Assembly: GCA_010015655.1 (NCBI GenBank)
Contig: ML976754.1
Location: forward strand, 62,001-126,000
DNA from: Bimuria novae-zelandiae CBS 107.79
Lineage: Eukaryota; Ascomycota; Dothideomycetes; Pleosporales; Didymosphaeriaceae
Direction of reading: 5' to 3'
DNA length: 64,000 bases
Program-made: the position numbers and the translations under genes
Part shown: positions 1-11,729 of the stretch, in pieces
How the letters are laid out: every line of letters begins with the position of its first letter
Numbering within the stretch: position 1 is the first letter of the stretch
The notes under the pieces: generated by a model
What the model saw: only the letters and a program-made list of their open reading frames with translations
Told to the model about the DNA's origin: nothing
Database searches by the model: none

Positions 1-304
1 ACGCGCTTATCCACTCGATCACACTGCAGCAATACCTAGGTAGACCAGTCTTTGGCTATTGAGTACTTACTCTTTTGGGTGGGTAAGATTCGACAACTCA
101 GATGTGGAGTGCTTCACGTTCTTGAACGTAGCCGTACACCTGGTCGCATTCTGTATGTGGTGGTTTGCTTGCAACTCGTTAGTCCACGCAGGCACTGCAG
201 CAACGCTTGAGATATCGTCTGTGTCACTGGCTCCCTTCCCTGTAACCTTGGAAAAAGTTGCATTTAGCTTTCTAACACCTCGCACTGCGTAACAACCTTC
301 CTCC
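1..304. other. 3' flank of the NmrA-like gene, no gene seen
   Basis: This short stretch lies downstream of the stop codon of the minus-strand NmrA-like gene. Open frames run through it on both strands but resemble no protein and lack ATG starts in good context. It probably holds the 3' untranslated region of that gene. Confidence 0.5.
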
Positions 305-1387
305 TTACAAATGATCCTTAAGCCCCTCAAGCGTCTGCTTAAAGCTCGGCCACTCATCATCCTTGATGTCCAACTCCTCCTTGCTAACGGAGTTCTTACT
401 GCCCCACCCATCCTTGAACTGCTCGCCAAAGACGAACTGGTCTCCAATCTCCTTGCCACCGACTCCCCAGACGTTCGTGAAGTCTTCAAGGCTGGACTGA
501 ATGTACGCAGTCTGACGACCGGTAACCTCACCATAAATCTCGAGCATCTTGCCGAAGGTAAGCAGCTCAGGAGCAATATCCACGTTTCTTCCTTTGGTGA
601 GTTCGGGCTTAGCGATGATCTGACGCGTCCACAGACCGGGCGTGACGTTGATGTCGCCGGAGACTGGCATCAAGGCCGAGGCGGAGGAGGGTATGATTTG
701 TACCCATTTTCCGTAGGAATTAGGCTAGCAGCGTGAATCAGCATTGTACTGTAATGAACTTCCTCTCATATAGAATGTAAGGTGAGGTACTTACGATCTC
801 GAAGGGCTTCAACATCGGGAAGAATGCGAGATTGCTGGGATAGAAGCCCAGAACCAGGTATGTCGTCTTCTTGTGGAGCTCGGGAAGGTCGCTCCTGATC
901 CAGTCGTCTACTTCGGCCTTGTAATCGAAATGAGGGACGGGGAATTTGCCGTTTGTCAGAGCTTTGGCCCCGGGAAGCGTGGACCAGATGTAATGCTCGA
1001 GCGAGGACGTCTGTGAGGCAGCACGAGCAAGCTTCTTCGCCTGCTCAGCCTCTTTGACACCGGATTCTTCGGGAGAGCTGCCAGTGAAGAGGTGCTCCCA
1101 GAAGTTGGTAACGGCGAAGATGGCAGTAGCACCCTTCGAAGCGTTAGAGTTGAGATCGGAATCGTCAATCAAGGCTAAGTTACCTCGAAGGCCTTGACGA
1201 GAGAAGATTCATCGTCGACGTTGGCTGAGATTATTTCTGCACCTTCAGATGCGAGGGCTTTCGCCTTGTCGCTGTCGGTGTTGCGTGTAATCGCGCGAAC
1301 TTTCCAGCCGGCAAGCTTGAGGAAAGTACGAGCGACACTGCCGCCTTGTGAACCGGTAGCACCAATGACGGCGATAGTCTTGCTCAT
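305..1387 (-). CDS. NmrA-like family NAD(P)-binding protein
   Basis: Model: complement of 305..724, 795..1133 and 1184..1387, 320 aa. Introns of 70 and 50 bp have GT-AG ends, and a CTAAC branch point is visible in the first. The N-terminus (TIAVIGATGSQGGSVA, residues 4-19) is the glycine-rich Rossmann signature of NmrA/HSCARG-type atypical short-chain dehydrogenases. It is followed by the family-typical RAITRN segment and, at the start of exon 2, GATAIFAVTNFWEH. These proteins bind NAD(P) as redox sensors or regulators, or act as reductases; NmrA itself represses the nitrogen regulator AreA. The third exon starts PNSYGKWVQIIP and ends EGLKDHL, and the total length is normal for the family. 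Nothing here separates a regulator from an isoflavone-reductase-like enzyme. It stands alone, with 2.8 kb of gene-free DNA upstream. Confidence 0.88.
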
Positions 1388-4165
1388 GTTGGGGTGGTAG
1401 ATTGAAAGTATCGGAGGTATTAGGGTCTTGTAATCTTGGAGTGTGATTTACACTACGAGACGGACGGTAGAGGTGAGCTGGTGAGGAAAGAGCTTCCGAA
1501 GCAGCGCGACGAATGTCCCTTTAAGCATCCACATCGTCGTATGCTGACTTACATGATGCAAGAGCTGTGCCGATGCCGTGCGGTCGTATGAGAGCTTGTT
1601 CTCGCCTAGCGTGCAATTTGACTGTCGCTCATGCTCAGCTCGCCTTTCACGTTGCAGGGCTCTGGTCCAGAAGGCCTCTCTGGAGTTGGCAACCTATTGA
1701 ACACGCAGTAAACACTCGCTTCCAGTTGAAACTGAACCAATCATCGTTCAGCTGAAGTACTAGAACGGAGCGCAACGACTAGCCTTGCAGCAGCCCTTCG
1801 TCTTGGCCCCATCTACGACTCTCACTAACCAATGTTCTCAGCTTACGACGCTTTCTTCGCATGCAATCCCCATTTCTCAGCCATGACAAACTCGGAGCAT
1901 GCGCAGTTGCCTCCTTCGCGAGCTGTGACAAAGAATGGATTTGTTGACCAACATGTCGGCGTGAGGTCGTGTCCAAAGCCGAAGATTTGTCATTGGTGTA
2001 TTCGGAGCCGGGAGGTGTTGATTCGTCTGCTTACAGTATGGGGCGTGGATACGACAGCGACCGTATGATTCAAGGGGTTGAAATGGGTTATGAGAAATGT
2101 TATATCATGAGCCCATCACCAATATCATCTTTGTCTCAGATTACCACAGCAGGTCGGGAACAGCTTTTGTTCATTGCGTCTACACACAACTGAGTTCCCT
2201 CACGGCGTCAACTTCTGGAAGGGAATCCAGGCATGGTTCTTCTTACTGAAATCAACAAGCTAGGAGGCATATTGAAGAGGAAAACTGGCTACTCCTCTTC
2301 TCCCAGGGAAGAATCAAATGCTTCACGTGCCCAAAAGCACCTGTGGCGAACACCATATACAGAATGCCAAGATCAACAGTCATCACCACCACACGGTAGG
2401 ATTATCATCGCCCTTGAATGACGGACACTCTTTCCACTCCTATGAATGAGGAAGGTGGGGTTGGGGGCGGATGCTCCTTCCGTCTGGACTCAGACGGCCG
2501 CTGGCGCCTGCCTAAATTTTTTTCCACTTCAGTTCTTCGTCCAAGCAAGACCTTGGAACAGGACTAGGAAAGCATTCCAGATCGCATGCACGGTCATCGT
2601 TATGTATAACGCTCTGCGGATAGCCAAGCCAATAGCCAAGCTTCTTCATCAAAGTGACTGATTTTCGACAAAAATCAAACTCACCGGGACTCACCCCGCG
2701 AAAAGGAATAAGGCTGACGTGGAGCAGAATCGACCAGTCAAAAGCATACCAAGATAGGCGAGACAAGACTAGGTACCCTACCCAATTGTGTTCTGCATGC
2801 TGATGATTAGCGCGAGGCATGTGAAGAGACACCATCATACCGACATGTGAACATGCGAATGTGGCCGTCACTGAAGAGGCAAACACCACACTCAGAGAAC
2901 GCATTCACAAATCGACTTGAGTTTCTGTACAGCTAAGGACGGGCTTCTAGCTGAATCGGCCATCAACAGCGTATTAGGCTGGAGATGTGTGCGTCAGCGA
3001 CGATGCCGTCGTTCTTCATACTCAACGCTGCCCGCATGTGAAAGACAACAAACGTGCACCTCGTTAGATGCAATGCATAAGGGTGTGCTGCACTCCAAAC
3101 ATCAACAGGCTTTCCCCACGTTGGTCAGCAGTTGGGCGAACTGCGGAGGAGGCTGAACCTCGGCACGGGCCACCACGAAGTGCGGCAAGAGAGGTTCCCG
3201 AGCTCGCAAGGGGCCATGAACGTTGGAGCCAACGATCGGCGCCAGAAAAGTCCCTGCGTCTCACCCGGATCTCATCCCTAAATTTTCCTATCTTGAGCTG
3301 TTGCGAGAGCCATTGAGCACCCCACACCGCGGCAGCGAAGTTCATATTGGAATTAGAGCTCATTCGATAAGGCACCATTGCATATGTAGTGTTGAGGAGC
3401 TGGTATGGCAACATGTAGGCCTAGGAGCTACGGCGAAGAGAAGGCCAAGGCGTGGTTCGGGAAGGCATTTAGCGTGACAGCTGCGTGAGTGTGGGCGCAA
3501 AATGGCGGTCTGCCGCCTGCTTTTCCCTTGCCAAGACGGCGGAAAAGGGGGTCATCGCGCAAAGGACGAGTCCAGAGGGTGAATTGTAGGAATGCTGCAA
3601 GTCTAGCGAGGGGCCATGGCTCCGGTTTGTCCCTGCGGGTGCCCATTGTTTTCGCTCGACTCACGCCCACCAAGCGTCTGTGCTGGGCAGAGAAATCCAC
3701 TGCGGTGGCAATTGACACGGGAATTGACACAGCAAAGAGAGTCTCGGAGGTGAAAGCACGCAGACGGGGGTCGTGAGTGGTGGGTGTCTTCCTCGCGTAG
3801 CCAGGTACCGTCCGTGAGCAGAATCCCGAACAAAAGACCCGCGCTACCAGGGGCCTTTCAGGGTGCTTTCAACCAATTTTTTGTCACCGCCTAGAGTACG
3901 TGCTGTTGGGCTATAAAACGCCGCCATCTGCCCAGTCTTTGTGCGCTCTGCTCCCCCATTCGCTCACCGTCCTCACTTGTGTGCGTCTGCTGCGTGGTGT
4001 GCCTTTCCGTGCTGCACCTTCCTCTCAACAGGCGGGTCCTTCCTCCTCAACAACTCCCACCTCCACCATCAACCGCGGGTTGCGCCTTCCCCCACCCGTC
4101 GCTAATTAACCATCTTCACACGCTGCCATTTTCCTCCCAGCATCCTCCTTGACCACCACCTCACC
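1388..4165. other. Intergenic, 2.8 kb, promoter of the desaturase at its right end
   Basis: No protein-like frame was recognised on either strand. The open frames present are short, mostly lack ATG, and overlap each other on opposite strands. The last 250 bp hold a TATA box and a pyrimidine-rich leader belonging to the delta-12 desaturase. Confidence 0.5.
3912..3918 (+). promoter_or_regulatory. TATA box of the delta-12 desaturase
   Basis: TATAAAA lies about 250 bp before the desaturase ATG. It is followed by a CT-rich leader typical of strongly expressed fungal genes, which implies a 5' untranslated region of roughly 220 nt. Confidence 0.55.
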
Positions 4166-5710
4166 ATGGCCACCACCGCCCGCCCTCAGAACCCCGTCCT
4201 CAGGCGGAATGTCACCTCCGACTCGGCCGTCTCTTCGACAGCCAACTCGGCGAGCGTGTCACCCTTCGACTCCCCGGCCGGCTCGGCGTCGAACACGTCG
4301 CTCTCTTCAATGGACTCGGTAGACCAGCCTAGCGTCAAGAACGCACGTGGAACGCTGCTTGACACATACGGCAACGAGTTCGAGATCCCTGACTACACCA
4401 TCAAGGACATCCGCGATGCCATTCCCAAGCACTGCTTCGAACGCTCCGCCGCCCGTGGCCTCTACTATGTTGCCCGTGACATCGCCTCGCTTGCGGCCAC
4501 CTTCTACCTCTTCCACAACTACGTTACGCCTGAGACCATTCCCTCGACCGCTGTCAGGGCTGCTCTGTGGGCCGGTTACACTTTCGTGCAGGGCTTGTTC
4601 GGAACCGGTCTCTGGGTCATGGCTCACGAGTGCGGCCACCAGTCATTCTCCCCCTCCAAGGTGCTGAACGACACCGTCGGGTTCATTGCCCACACCGCGC
4701 TCCTTGTGCCCTACTTCTCCTGGAAGATCTCCCATGGCAAGCACCACAAGGCCACCGGCCACATGGAACGCGACATGGTGTTTGTTCCTAAGACGAGAGA
4801 CCAGTATGCTTCGCGCATCGGAAAGCTGGCCCATCAGCTCGACGAGCTGACCGAGGAGACCCCGATTGCCACTCTCCTCCACTCGATTGGACAACAGCTG
4901 GCCGGCTGGCCGCTGTACCTGATCTCCAACGTGACTGGCCACAACTGCCATGAGAGGCAACCCGAGGGCAAGGGCAAGGGAAAGAAGAACGGCTTCTTCA
5001 ACGGCGTCAACCACTTTAACCCGTCCAGCCCATTGTACGAGCGAAAGGACGAGCATCTGATCCTTGCCAGCGATGTCGGGCTGGCTATCGTGATCGGTAC
5101 TCTTTGGTACATTGGCAAGATCTATGGCTTCTCGAACTTGTTCGTCTGGTACTTTCTCCCGTACCTCTGGGTAAACCACTGGCTTGGTAAGTCAGCTTTC
5201 CAAAATCGACGCAATGAGACAAGCTAACGAAATACAGTTGCCATCACCTTCCTCCAGCACACTGACCCCACGCTGCCCCACTACGATGCCCAGACCTGGA
5301 CATACACACGTGGTGCCGCTGCAACCATCGACCGCGAGTTCGGCTTCATCGGCCGTACGCTCCTTCACGGCATCATCGAGACCCACGTTCTCCACCACTA
5401 CGTTTCCACGATTCCCTTCTACAACGCCGACGAGGCTTCGGATGCTATCAAGAAGGTCATGGGCAAGCACTACCGGTCGGACACTGAAGGTGGATCCTTG
5501 GGCTTCGTTAAGGCCATCTGGAAGAGCGCACGCTGGTGCCACTGGGTCGAGCCCAGCGAGGGCGCTCAGGGCGAGGGCAAGGGTGTTCTCTTCTTCCGCA
5601 ACCGCAATGGTCTTGGCACTAAGCCGATGAAGATGGCTGCCCCTATAACCAAACCCACCGCTAGCAAGGGCGCGAAGATGGAGATTGGTGCCGACAGTGA
5701 CAACGAGTGA
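4166..5710 (+). CDS. Oleate delta-12 fatty acid desaturase
   Basis: Model: 4166..5186 joined to 5238..5710, 497 aa, with one 51-bp intron carrying a GCTAAC branch point. The product is a membrane desaturase of the endoplasmic reticulum that turns oleate into linoleate on phospholipids. All three histidine boxes of the plant/fungal FAD2 class are visible: HECGH at 154-158, HGKHH at 190-194 and HVLHH at 390-394. Hydrophobic membrane spans surround the first two boxes and the region before the third. Box 1 as HECGH fits the delta-12 class rather than the omega-3 class, but that distinction is not absolute. The N-terminal 55 residues are Ser-rich and probably disordered, and the C-terminus is short and charged. 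The start is the first ATG after a TATA-driven leader and begins MATTARPQNPVLRRN, as in fungal orthologues. Confidence 0.95.
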
Positions 5711-8700
5711 ACCGACGATACGAAGTTACGATTCAAATCAGGCGTACATACTGCGCCGAGGCCGAGGCTGGCAGATCCCTGCATTGGAGGAGTTCGGTTC
5801 CCGCTGCCCGCTTCGAGCGGGCAGTATAATACTTGATTGCGTTCAGGATCGAGAGTAGAGGTGCAAATCCCTCTTTGGAGTAGACCATGATATCCTTCCT
5901 GTAGATCGCTTGTAAGCAAATAGACGACTGAAAAAGCTTGATTCTAGGCTGAAGTTTAGCGAAATGAACTGAACGTTCTTTCTTTCCAAATTTCTCTTGA
6001 CTAAGAAGCGTTTGTTTGGTGTATTTGTGTGTATGATTTGTCGCGGAGCTGGCCGGATGGTTTTGCTTTGCCCCGGTGCGGGGATGCGGGCTAGGGGTGT
6101 GCCGAAGCATGGTTACACTAATGTCACGCTGGTGTACTTCTTATATAGACGGAATAAAGGACTTTAAGAAATTTCTCTTTTTCTATTGTTCCGTCGCGGC
6201 TAAAGCTTTCCGAGCTGTGTCCTTTGCGGACCAACGCTTCTCCACTTGCCTCCGTATATTGAACTCATGCCTTGTCTTACCCTGTATGGGTGAGGGCGAC
6301 GTGTATCTTCTTGAATCTTTACTTTGGCACTTTGAAGTTCTTATCTGGCAACGTGTGAAGAGCTGCCTGTGGGTGGTTTTCTCCGGAGAGTGCAGTAGTG
6401 ATAATTCTCTTGAGTGGATAGCGCTGAAGTGCTCTTTTACTGCTTGTCTCTTTGTTTCGAGTATCCATTAGTGGAATGGTGGCAGGCTTTTCTCCCAGTA
6501 TGATATTCTCGAAAAGACTGCTCATTGCAGGCCTGACTTTCGATCAAGTCACAGTCGTTAGTAGTCGCATCGTGCTTGCTCATGCTCGTATCTGGTTGGA
6601 TAACAGATTATGTCTCGCGTTTAGACTTGAACGAACGGGTGGGAATATATGAGATTTGGGAGCCCAGCGGGTATTCTAGGTGTTGTCTTCGCTGCACTTT
6701 TTCTACAGCATAGTTTGAGCGATGACATAGGGTGTATACTGGGTACCATTTACTGGAGGAGTCACTGTGTTTATAGGTCAGCATCTGAATTCACGGTTTT
6801 GACAGGGCGATTCACATTGGGTTCGTCAGATCTCAATTGATGGCTTTAAAACCTAGTAATCAAGTTGTACCAGTGTCATCACACTTCTTCGTAGATACAG
6901 CTTGGTTCGTAGCTCTCATGGTGATATATTGATAAGAGGGCGCTCAGTTGGAAAATTTGACTGTTTTGCAAATGGAGCCATTGCCTTGACGATGTGCTCC
7001 GCTGAGCTCTACGGAATTACTTACACGTTAGGGCAGTGTTTCTCTTTGAAGGGATATGTTCAAGGTTTCGTTGTCTTCAGGCATGCTGTTGCAATAGTGT
7101 CCACCAACCTGTGAAAACATCCTATATTCAAGAAAGACTTTTCTCAAACGAGATAACCCAGAAGCCGGGATAAATTCTCCTTTATCAAAGTGCATATCTG
7201 TCAACGTTACACACGCTGCACCTCGCCGCCATCTCCCCTCAGCCTCTGCACACTCCCGTTCCCGTCCGTCTTTCACTTACCTGCCCCTTCCCCCCGTTTG
7301 CCCATCCTCCTCCCCAACCCCAATTCTCCGTATCTATATTATCCCTTTCAAAAATTCCCATTAATCAGCTCCGACCGATATCGTCCAGAGGTTTAGGATA
7401 TCTGATTTTCATGGCTCAGTGGGAAATGCTCAGAAGACCGGGGTTGTAAGTTAGACGGTTCGAGTCGCGCTTGTGGTGGTTATGCTAATGGATCTGTATA
7501 GCGACTCCCCGTATCGGTGGTTTGTTTTTTTCTTTTTAGGCGGAGTTATTGGATTTTTGCTGGGGTGTTAGGGTGGAGGGTTGTGTGGTGTCATTTGGAG
7601 AGGTGCGTAAGGAGGGATAGTTTTTGCTTTATAGTAAGGATTTTGGCTACTAGTAGGACTTGTAGGATAAGAGATTTAACGGTATACGTAGTGGTATAAA
7701 GGATGTTGATTTGCGTGTGCTTAATGGATCGAGTCCGCCTCTAGCAACTAATAGGACGAGTATGTTTTTCTTTTCCATGCTGACATGGTCGAATCACCGT
7801 GTCAAAATAGTACCTCCGTCGAGTAAAACCGCCACCATGGGCAGGCACTCTTTAAAACATGGTGGGATCTGTAAAAGAAGTCAGCCTGCAATTCGGTGAC
7901 TTGATAAGTTCAATACGTAACGCTCACCTGTACCCATATCCCATCAACCGCACTAATCCACAGTGTCTAAACACTCCTACACCATCCACCCTATTTCCCA
8001 GACTTAGATCGAGCAAACCGTCTCTTACACAGCATCCTAAGCCCTCCAGTATCCCTTTACCCTCGCAACCCACTTAACATTCATAGAGACTTATTCCCAT
8101 CCACGCATTAGCATCCTCTTTTACCAAGCCATGCCAACAGCAAAGTCACATCTACAATCTCTTCAACGACCTGTCTATCTGCTACAGCTTCGGAACTCGG
8201 CACTCCGCTTACCCAGACCTGCGCCGACTCCTCTCCGCCAAGATGTCGCAAGGCCAACGCGTTAATGTAGTATCGTGGAAACCAAGCTCGAACATGCGCA
8301 GCTGCGCACTGGCATGTGTGATCCTTGAGTGGGACGTGGCTGTGCAAGAAGGTGGTTCCACGGGGTGCCTTAAGCCACCTGTTCCACTTGGGGTCCCCTA
8401 GCGAACGTGTGGGTATCTGAGAGTACGAGGGTACGGTTGGGATGCTGGCCTAGAATCGCGATCTGCTAGGAAGCCCCGTGTAGCGCCATGTGCTTGTTAA
8501 TTGTAATCGTTATGCAGGGCGACGACTGTTTCAACTGCCTTAGATCATCGTTAACCGGAAACATGAGGATTGTAGGATGTATTGGCGGGTCAGCATGGTA
8601 ACAACGACAGGAGCAGGTACCTTTGAGAGTATTAGGAATGGTGTTCAATGCTAGCTGATGACTGAGGACTAATAAAACATAACGGGAAGAAGAGCGGAGC

Positions 8701-9572
8701 TAGCGCTAGTACATGTGCTCGATACATGGGTAAAAAACGAGCCGTGCCATTCTCCATCGCTATGCCAAGCAAGATAACAAGGGAAATATGAAAAACAGAT
8801 GCTCTGCAGATGAAACAATCGCACGGCACAGTCGAGAGCGAGTCAGCGGAGAAACCCCAGACGCAGATCCCGGTCCACGTCATAGCAGATCTTCACGCTA
8901 AAAAGCAAAAAAAAAGAAACGCCATCGAATGATCGCAAGTCAACCCCCGCCCGCGCAATCCCAAAGATCCCCAGTAACGTCTGCGACGACTTGGGCTCTG
9001 CCCAATGAGATGGACAAGCGGGTGATGGTCCCCACTTCGGCTACTGCTCGGAGATGAACGTATACGGGATAATCTCCTGCACGTGATGCATTGCGTCCAA
9101 GGTGTGCGTGCAAGCGTTCCGGCGCCGCCGTTACGAAAAGATACGGACATGTTGTGTTGATAAAGGCTGAGTATGTTGGGCCAATGTGAAGGAAATAGTT
9201 CGTAATTTGAAACAAGTCTCCCTATCAACGTCAGCAAGTGTCTGTATCAGAAGGAGAATGGTGTAAGGATTGCGCCTAGAGGGCGGACCATGAGTGTATC
9301 CAAGCATTTTCTGCTTGCTGGTGCCGCCGTAGAACGAGCGCGACTGTTCCAGAACAGAAAACTGGAGTCAGAAGAGGGGCACTAGTTGGAATTGAAGGAT
9401 GGAGAGCGCAGTTCCTGCGGAGTTGCCCAGTTGGGTGAAATGCTCGCGTAGAAAATCTTACATAGGGATCCCTGCTCTCCTAGGCAATATGCATACCAGC
9501 TTCCCTTCTGCCATCTGGCTTGTTGTACAGAATGGCTCTATCCGGCGGCGTGACGGATCGAGCGGAAGCTGT
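5711..9572. other. Intergenic, 3.9 kb, gene-poor
   Basis: This stretch follows the desaturase. Several open frames of 60-130 codons exist, but they are not protein-like, overlap antisense frames and often begin with GTG or TTG. An isolated A-box/B-box pair near 7412-7466 looked like a tRNA but fails the stem test. No gene is called. Confidence 0.5.
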
Positions 9573-9707
9573 TCAAGCGTTGATGTCGCCGGAGCCTTCA
9601 CAGACATGGCAGGTCTGAGCGCCGGTATTCTTACATCCGCCACAGCCCGTGCCGTTGCAGTGGTCGCATTTCGTCGTACCATTTCCGCGGCAGGTTGGGC
9701 ACTGCAT
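9573..9707 (-). CDS. Very small CxxCxGxG (DnaJ-type cysteine-rich) zinc-finger protein
   Basis: This is an uninterrupted 44-codon frame starting at an ATG (MQCPTCRGNG). It contains four successive CxxC-G-type repeats: CPTCRGNG, CDHCNGTG, CGGCKNTG and CHVCEGSG, ending GDINA. Eight cysteines with this spacing are the signature of the DnaJ/Hsp40 cysteine-rich domain, which binds two zinc ions and helps hold unfolded clients. Here there is no J domain and no substrate-binding domain, so the whole protein is the zinc module, and its repeats are packed tighter than in DnaJ. An in-frame stop lies upstream, so no longer single-exon form exists. A TATATAAG box lies 210 bp before the start on the same strand, supporting a real transcript. 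Function is unknown; a thiol/zinc or chaperone-adaptor role is only inference. Confidence 0.72.
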   Translation of the reverse strand: MQCPTCRGNGTTKCDHCNGTGCGGCKNTGAQTCHVCEGSGDINA

Positions 9708-9916
9708 AGTACCCACAGTCGACTTGGAGTTATTGAGGAGAGCAGCAGCAGTTGCAGACCGATAGGCGGATGATTGGTGACTGAGTGGGTGGAATGTCGA
9801 ACAAGCTGGTCAACAGGCTGATGTTAATCGAAGAGAAGGGAAGAGAAGTGCGGAAGGCGCGCTCGTGGTGTGACCTTCAAAAGAGGAAACCAGCGATGGC
9901 TGGCGGCTTCCAAAGG

Positions 9917-9924
9917 CTTATATA
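9917..9924 (-). promoter_or_regulatory. TATA box of the small zinc-finger gene
   Basis: Read on the minus strand this is TATATAAG, about 210 bp upstream of the ATG of the CxxCxGxG protein. It supports transcription of that gene with a leader of about 180 nt. Confidence 0.5.
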
Positions 9925-11729
9925 TCTTCTCAAAACATAGATTGTGACTCGATCTTTAGACCTGAACCCGGCAAGAGTGAAGCGCAGCTCCAGGGCTGAG
10001 CTACGAGAGAAGGAAACGCACCTACGGTGGCATGGGCTGTTGTCTCTCACGGCACCTGCTGCCTGGCGGTGACTTTGTGGTGCTCACAGCCAATGGCGAG
10101 CAGTTCGGAAATTATTCCTGCCGCTCAACTGCACGAGATAGGCTGGCGATGGCATTTCAGAGATGAGATGGCACTCGGGCCGTGCCTGTGAACGCGCCCG
10201 CTAGTTCCGGGTTCAGTAGCTCCTCTGTGACCACGATGTCAGCGATCTTCTTATTAGCCTTGGGTCATCAACGAGAGTGGGATGAGCGGCCGGATACGAT
10301 ATCATCAGGCGTGACGGGCCCCAGTACACGCGTTACCGAAGGCTCAGCGGTGCCTGAGGTGCCTCAACACAGCGGAGCAATCAAATCCGTACCTCAGTCA
10401 TCTTGCGCGCTGGCGGTTGAGCCTAGCGAGAGCAAGCATCCCTGGATGCCCATCGTCACCACATGCCGGCCGTCGTCAATGTCGTCTTGATTTTGCTCAT
10501 GCTGTCTCTATGCCGTGGCACTTTTACCCCGGTGGAACGCCGCAACTGGGGAACGTGAGCGAAACCACCGAAAAACCCAAGGCGCCCTCCAGCCAGTCGA
10601 CGCCCCACGCTCCCACGGGACTGGATAAAAGCGTATCATCAGAGAAGGAGCGAACGGCCTGCGTAATCGCTACCCTGATAAGGCAAGCACACACGTGGCA
10701 TCTGCAGCAGCGTTTTAAGTGAGCCGAATAGGTGGGTAGGACTGGGTTTCATTCGTCAGCTTGCCTGTCCTGGAGAATACTCTAGAGACAGGGGCTTTGT
10801 GATCCTGCTTCCTTCTCGCTGGATGATCCTGTTACGAACATACGCAGTCATACGGGAGGAAGGACGCCGGGGCGCTACTGGGCAGTTGTGGTGCTTGGCG
10901 GGGTGTCTGATGCGGCGTGAACGCAGGAGACGTCAGATTGAACTTTCGTTCGGAGTGTACTGTGCTTATACACTGTTGTATATTGTACTCCGAACTGCAC
11001 TCTGGCCATCACAAGCTGCGCTGGCGATGTCCCGAGGTAACCGCTAGCTTCCAAGAACGATGAGGAGGTCAGTAGACGTCAGCCGCGATAGCCCATGGCC
11101 AAATGCTCAATCACCTAACCGCAGCAAGGGAACCGGACATGTAGACTAATCCTTAGTGTAGGGGTAGAAGGATTCGGATCCCGGAGCAGTACGACATACT
11201 CTTGGAGCGACGTGCACATAACCATACGATGCAGCAGGCCTTGAAACTTGTTTTGCATGTTGACGCAAACGTCCGCGTGAACACTGGGGCAGGGGTAGTC
11301 GTTACTGACCTCATGAAGCCACTGTCTATGACACTATCAACATGATCGTGCATTACCTGATAAGGCAGGCGCTCTTCATGCATGGAGTAGATTGCACTTG
11401 CGCGACATTAGGAGCGGACTTGGAGCATCGCCCTCGAACTCAGCTCCGCGCAGCTAATCATCTTACGATCAATTATAAGCCCCGGGGGCCGCGAGCCAGT
11501 TGAGTAGTGAGTCGCTCACGGCTTATTGTTCACTGCCTAAATGATATCTGCATTACAAACCGAGGTAAACACATATTCGGCGACGGGAACGGTACGAATG
11601 TCTGACGTGCCGGCACAACGTTCTGATCGGTGTGTGCCCGTGTTTCAGAATTGTTGAACAGGTACCTCTGCCTTCTTCTGGTATTTTCGAAGGTACCCAA
11701 TGTCCGCCTATCATACCGTCTCTGGGCGT
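9925..11729. other. Intergenic, 1.8 kb
   Basis: This lies between the promoter of the small zinc-finger gene and the 3' end of the lactate dehydrogenase gene. I saw no supported coding frame, repeat or RNA gene. Confidence 0.5.

Noticed and set aside
6076..6471. A 131-codon plus-strand open frame downstream of the desaturase.
   Set aside because: Begins with GTG rather than ATG and has no recognisable features.
7405..7477. tRNA-like A box (TGGCTCAGTGGG) and B box (GGTTCGAGTC) at the correct 45-nt spacing.
   Set aside because: The predicted T stem has only two of five pairs, and the D and acceptor stems do not pair. At most a long-dead tRNA relic; could be chance.
9458..9682. A 74-codon minus-strand frame overlapping the small zinc-finger gene.
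   Set aside because: It is a shifted frame of the CxxCxGxG protein; the cysteine repeats exist only in the other frame.
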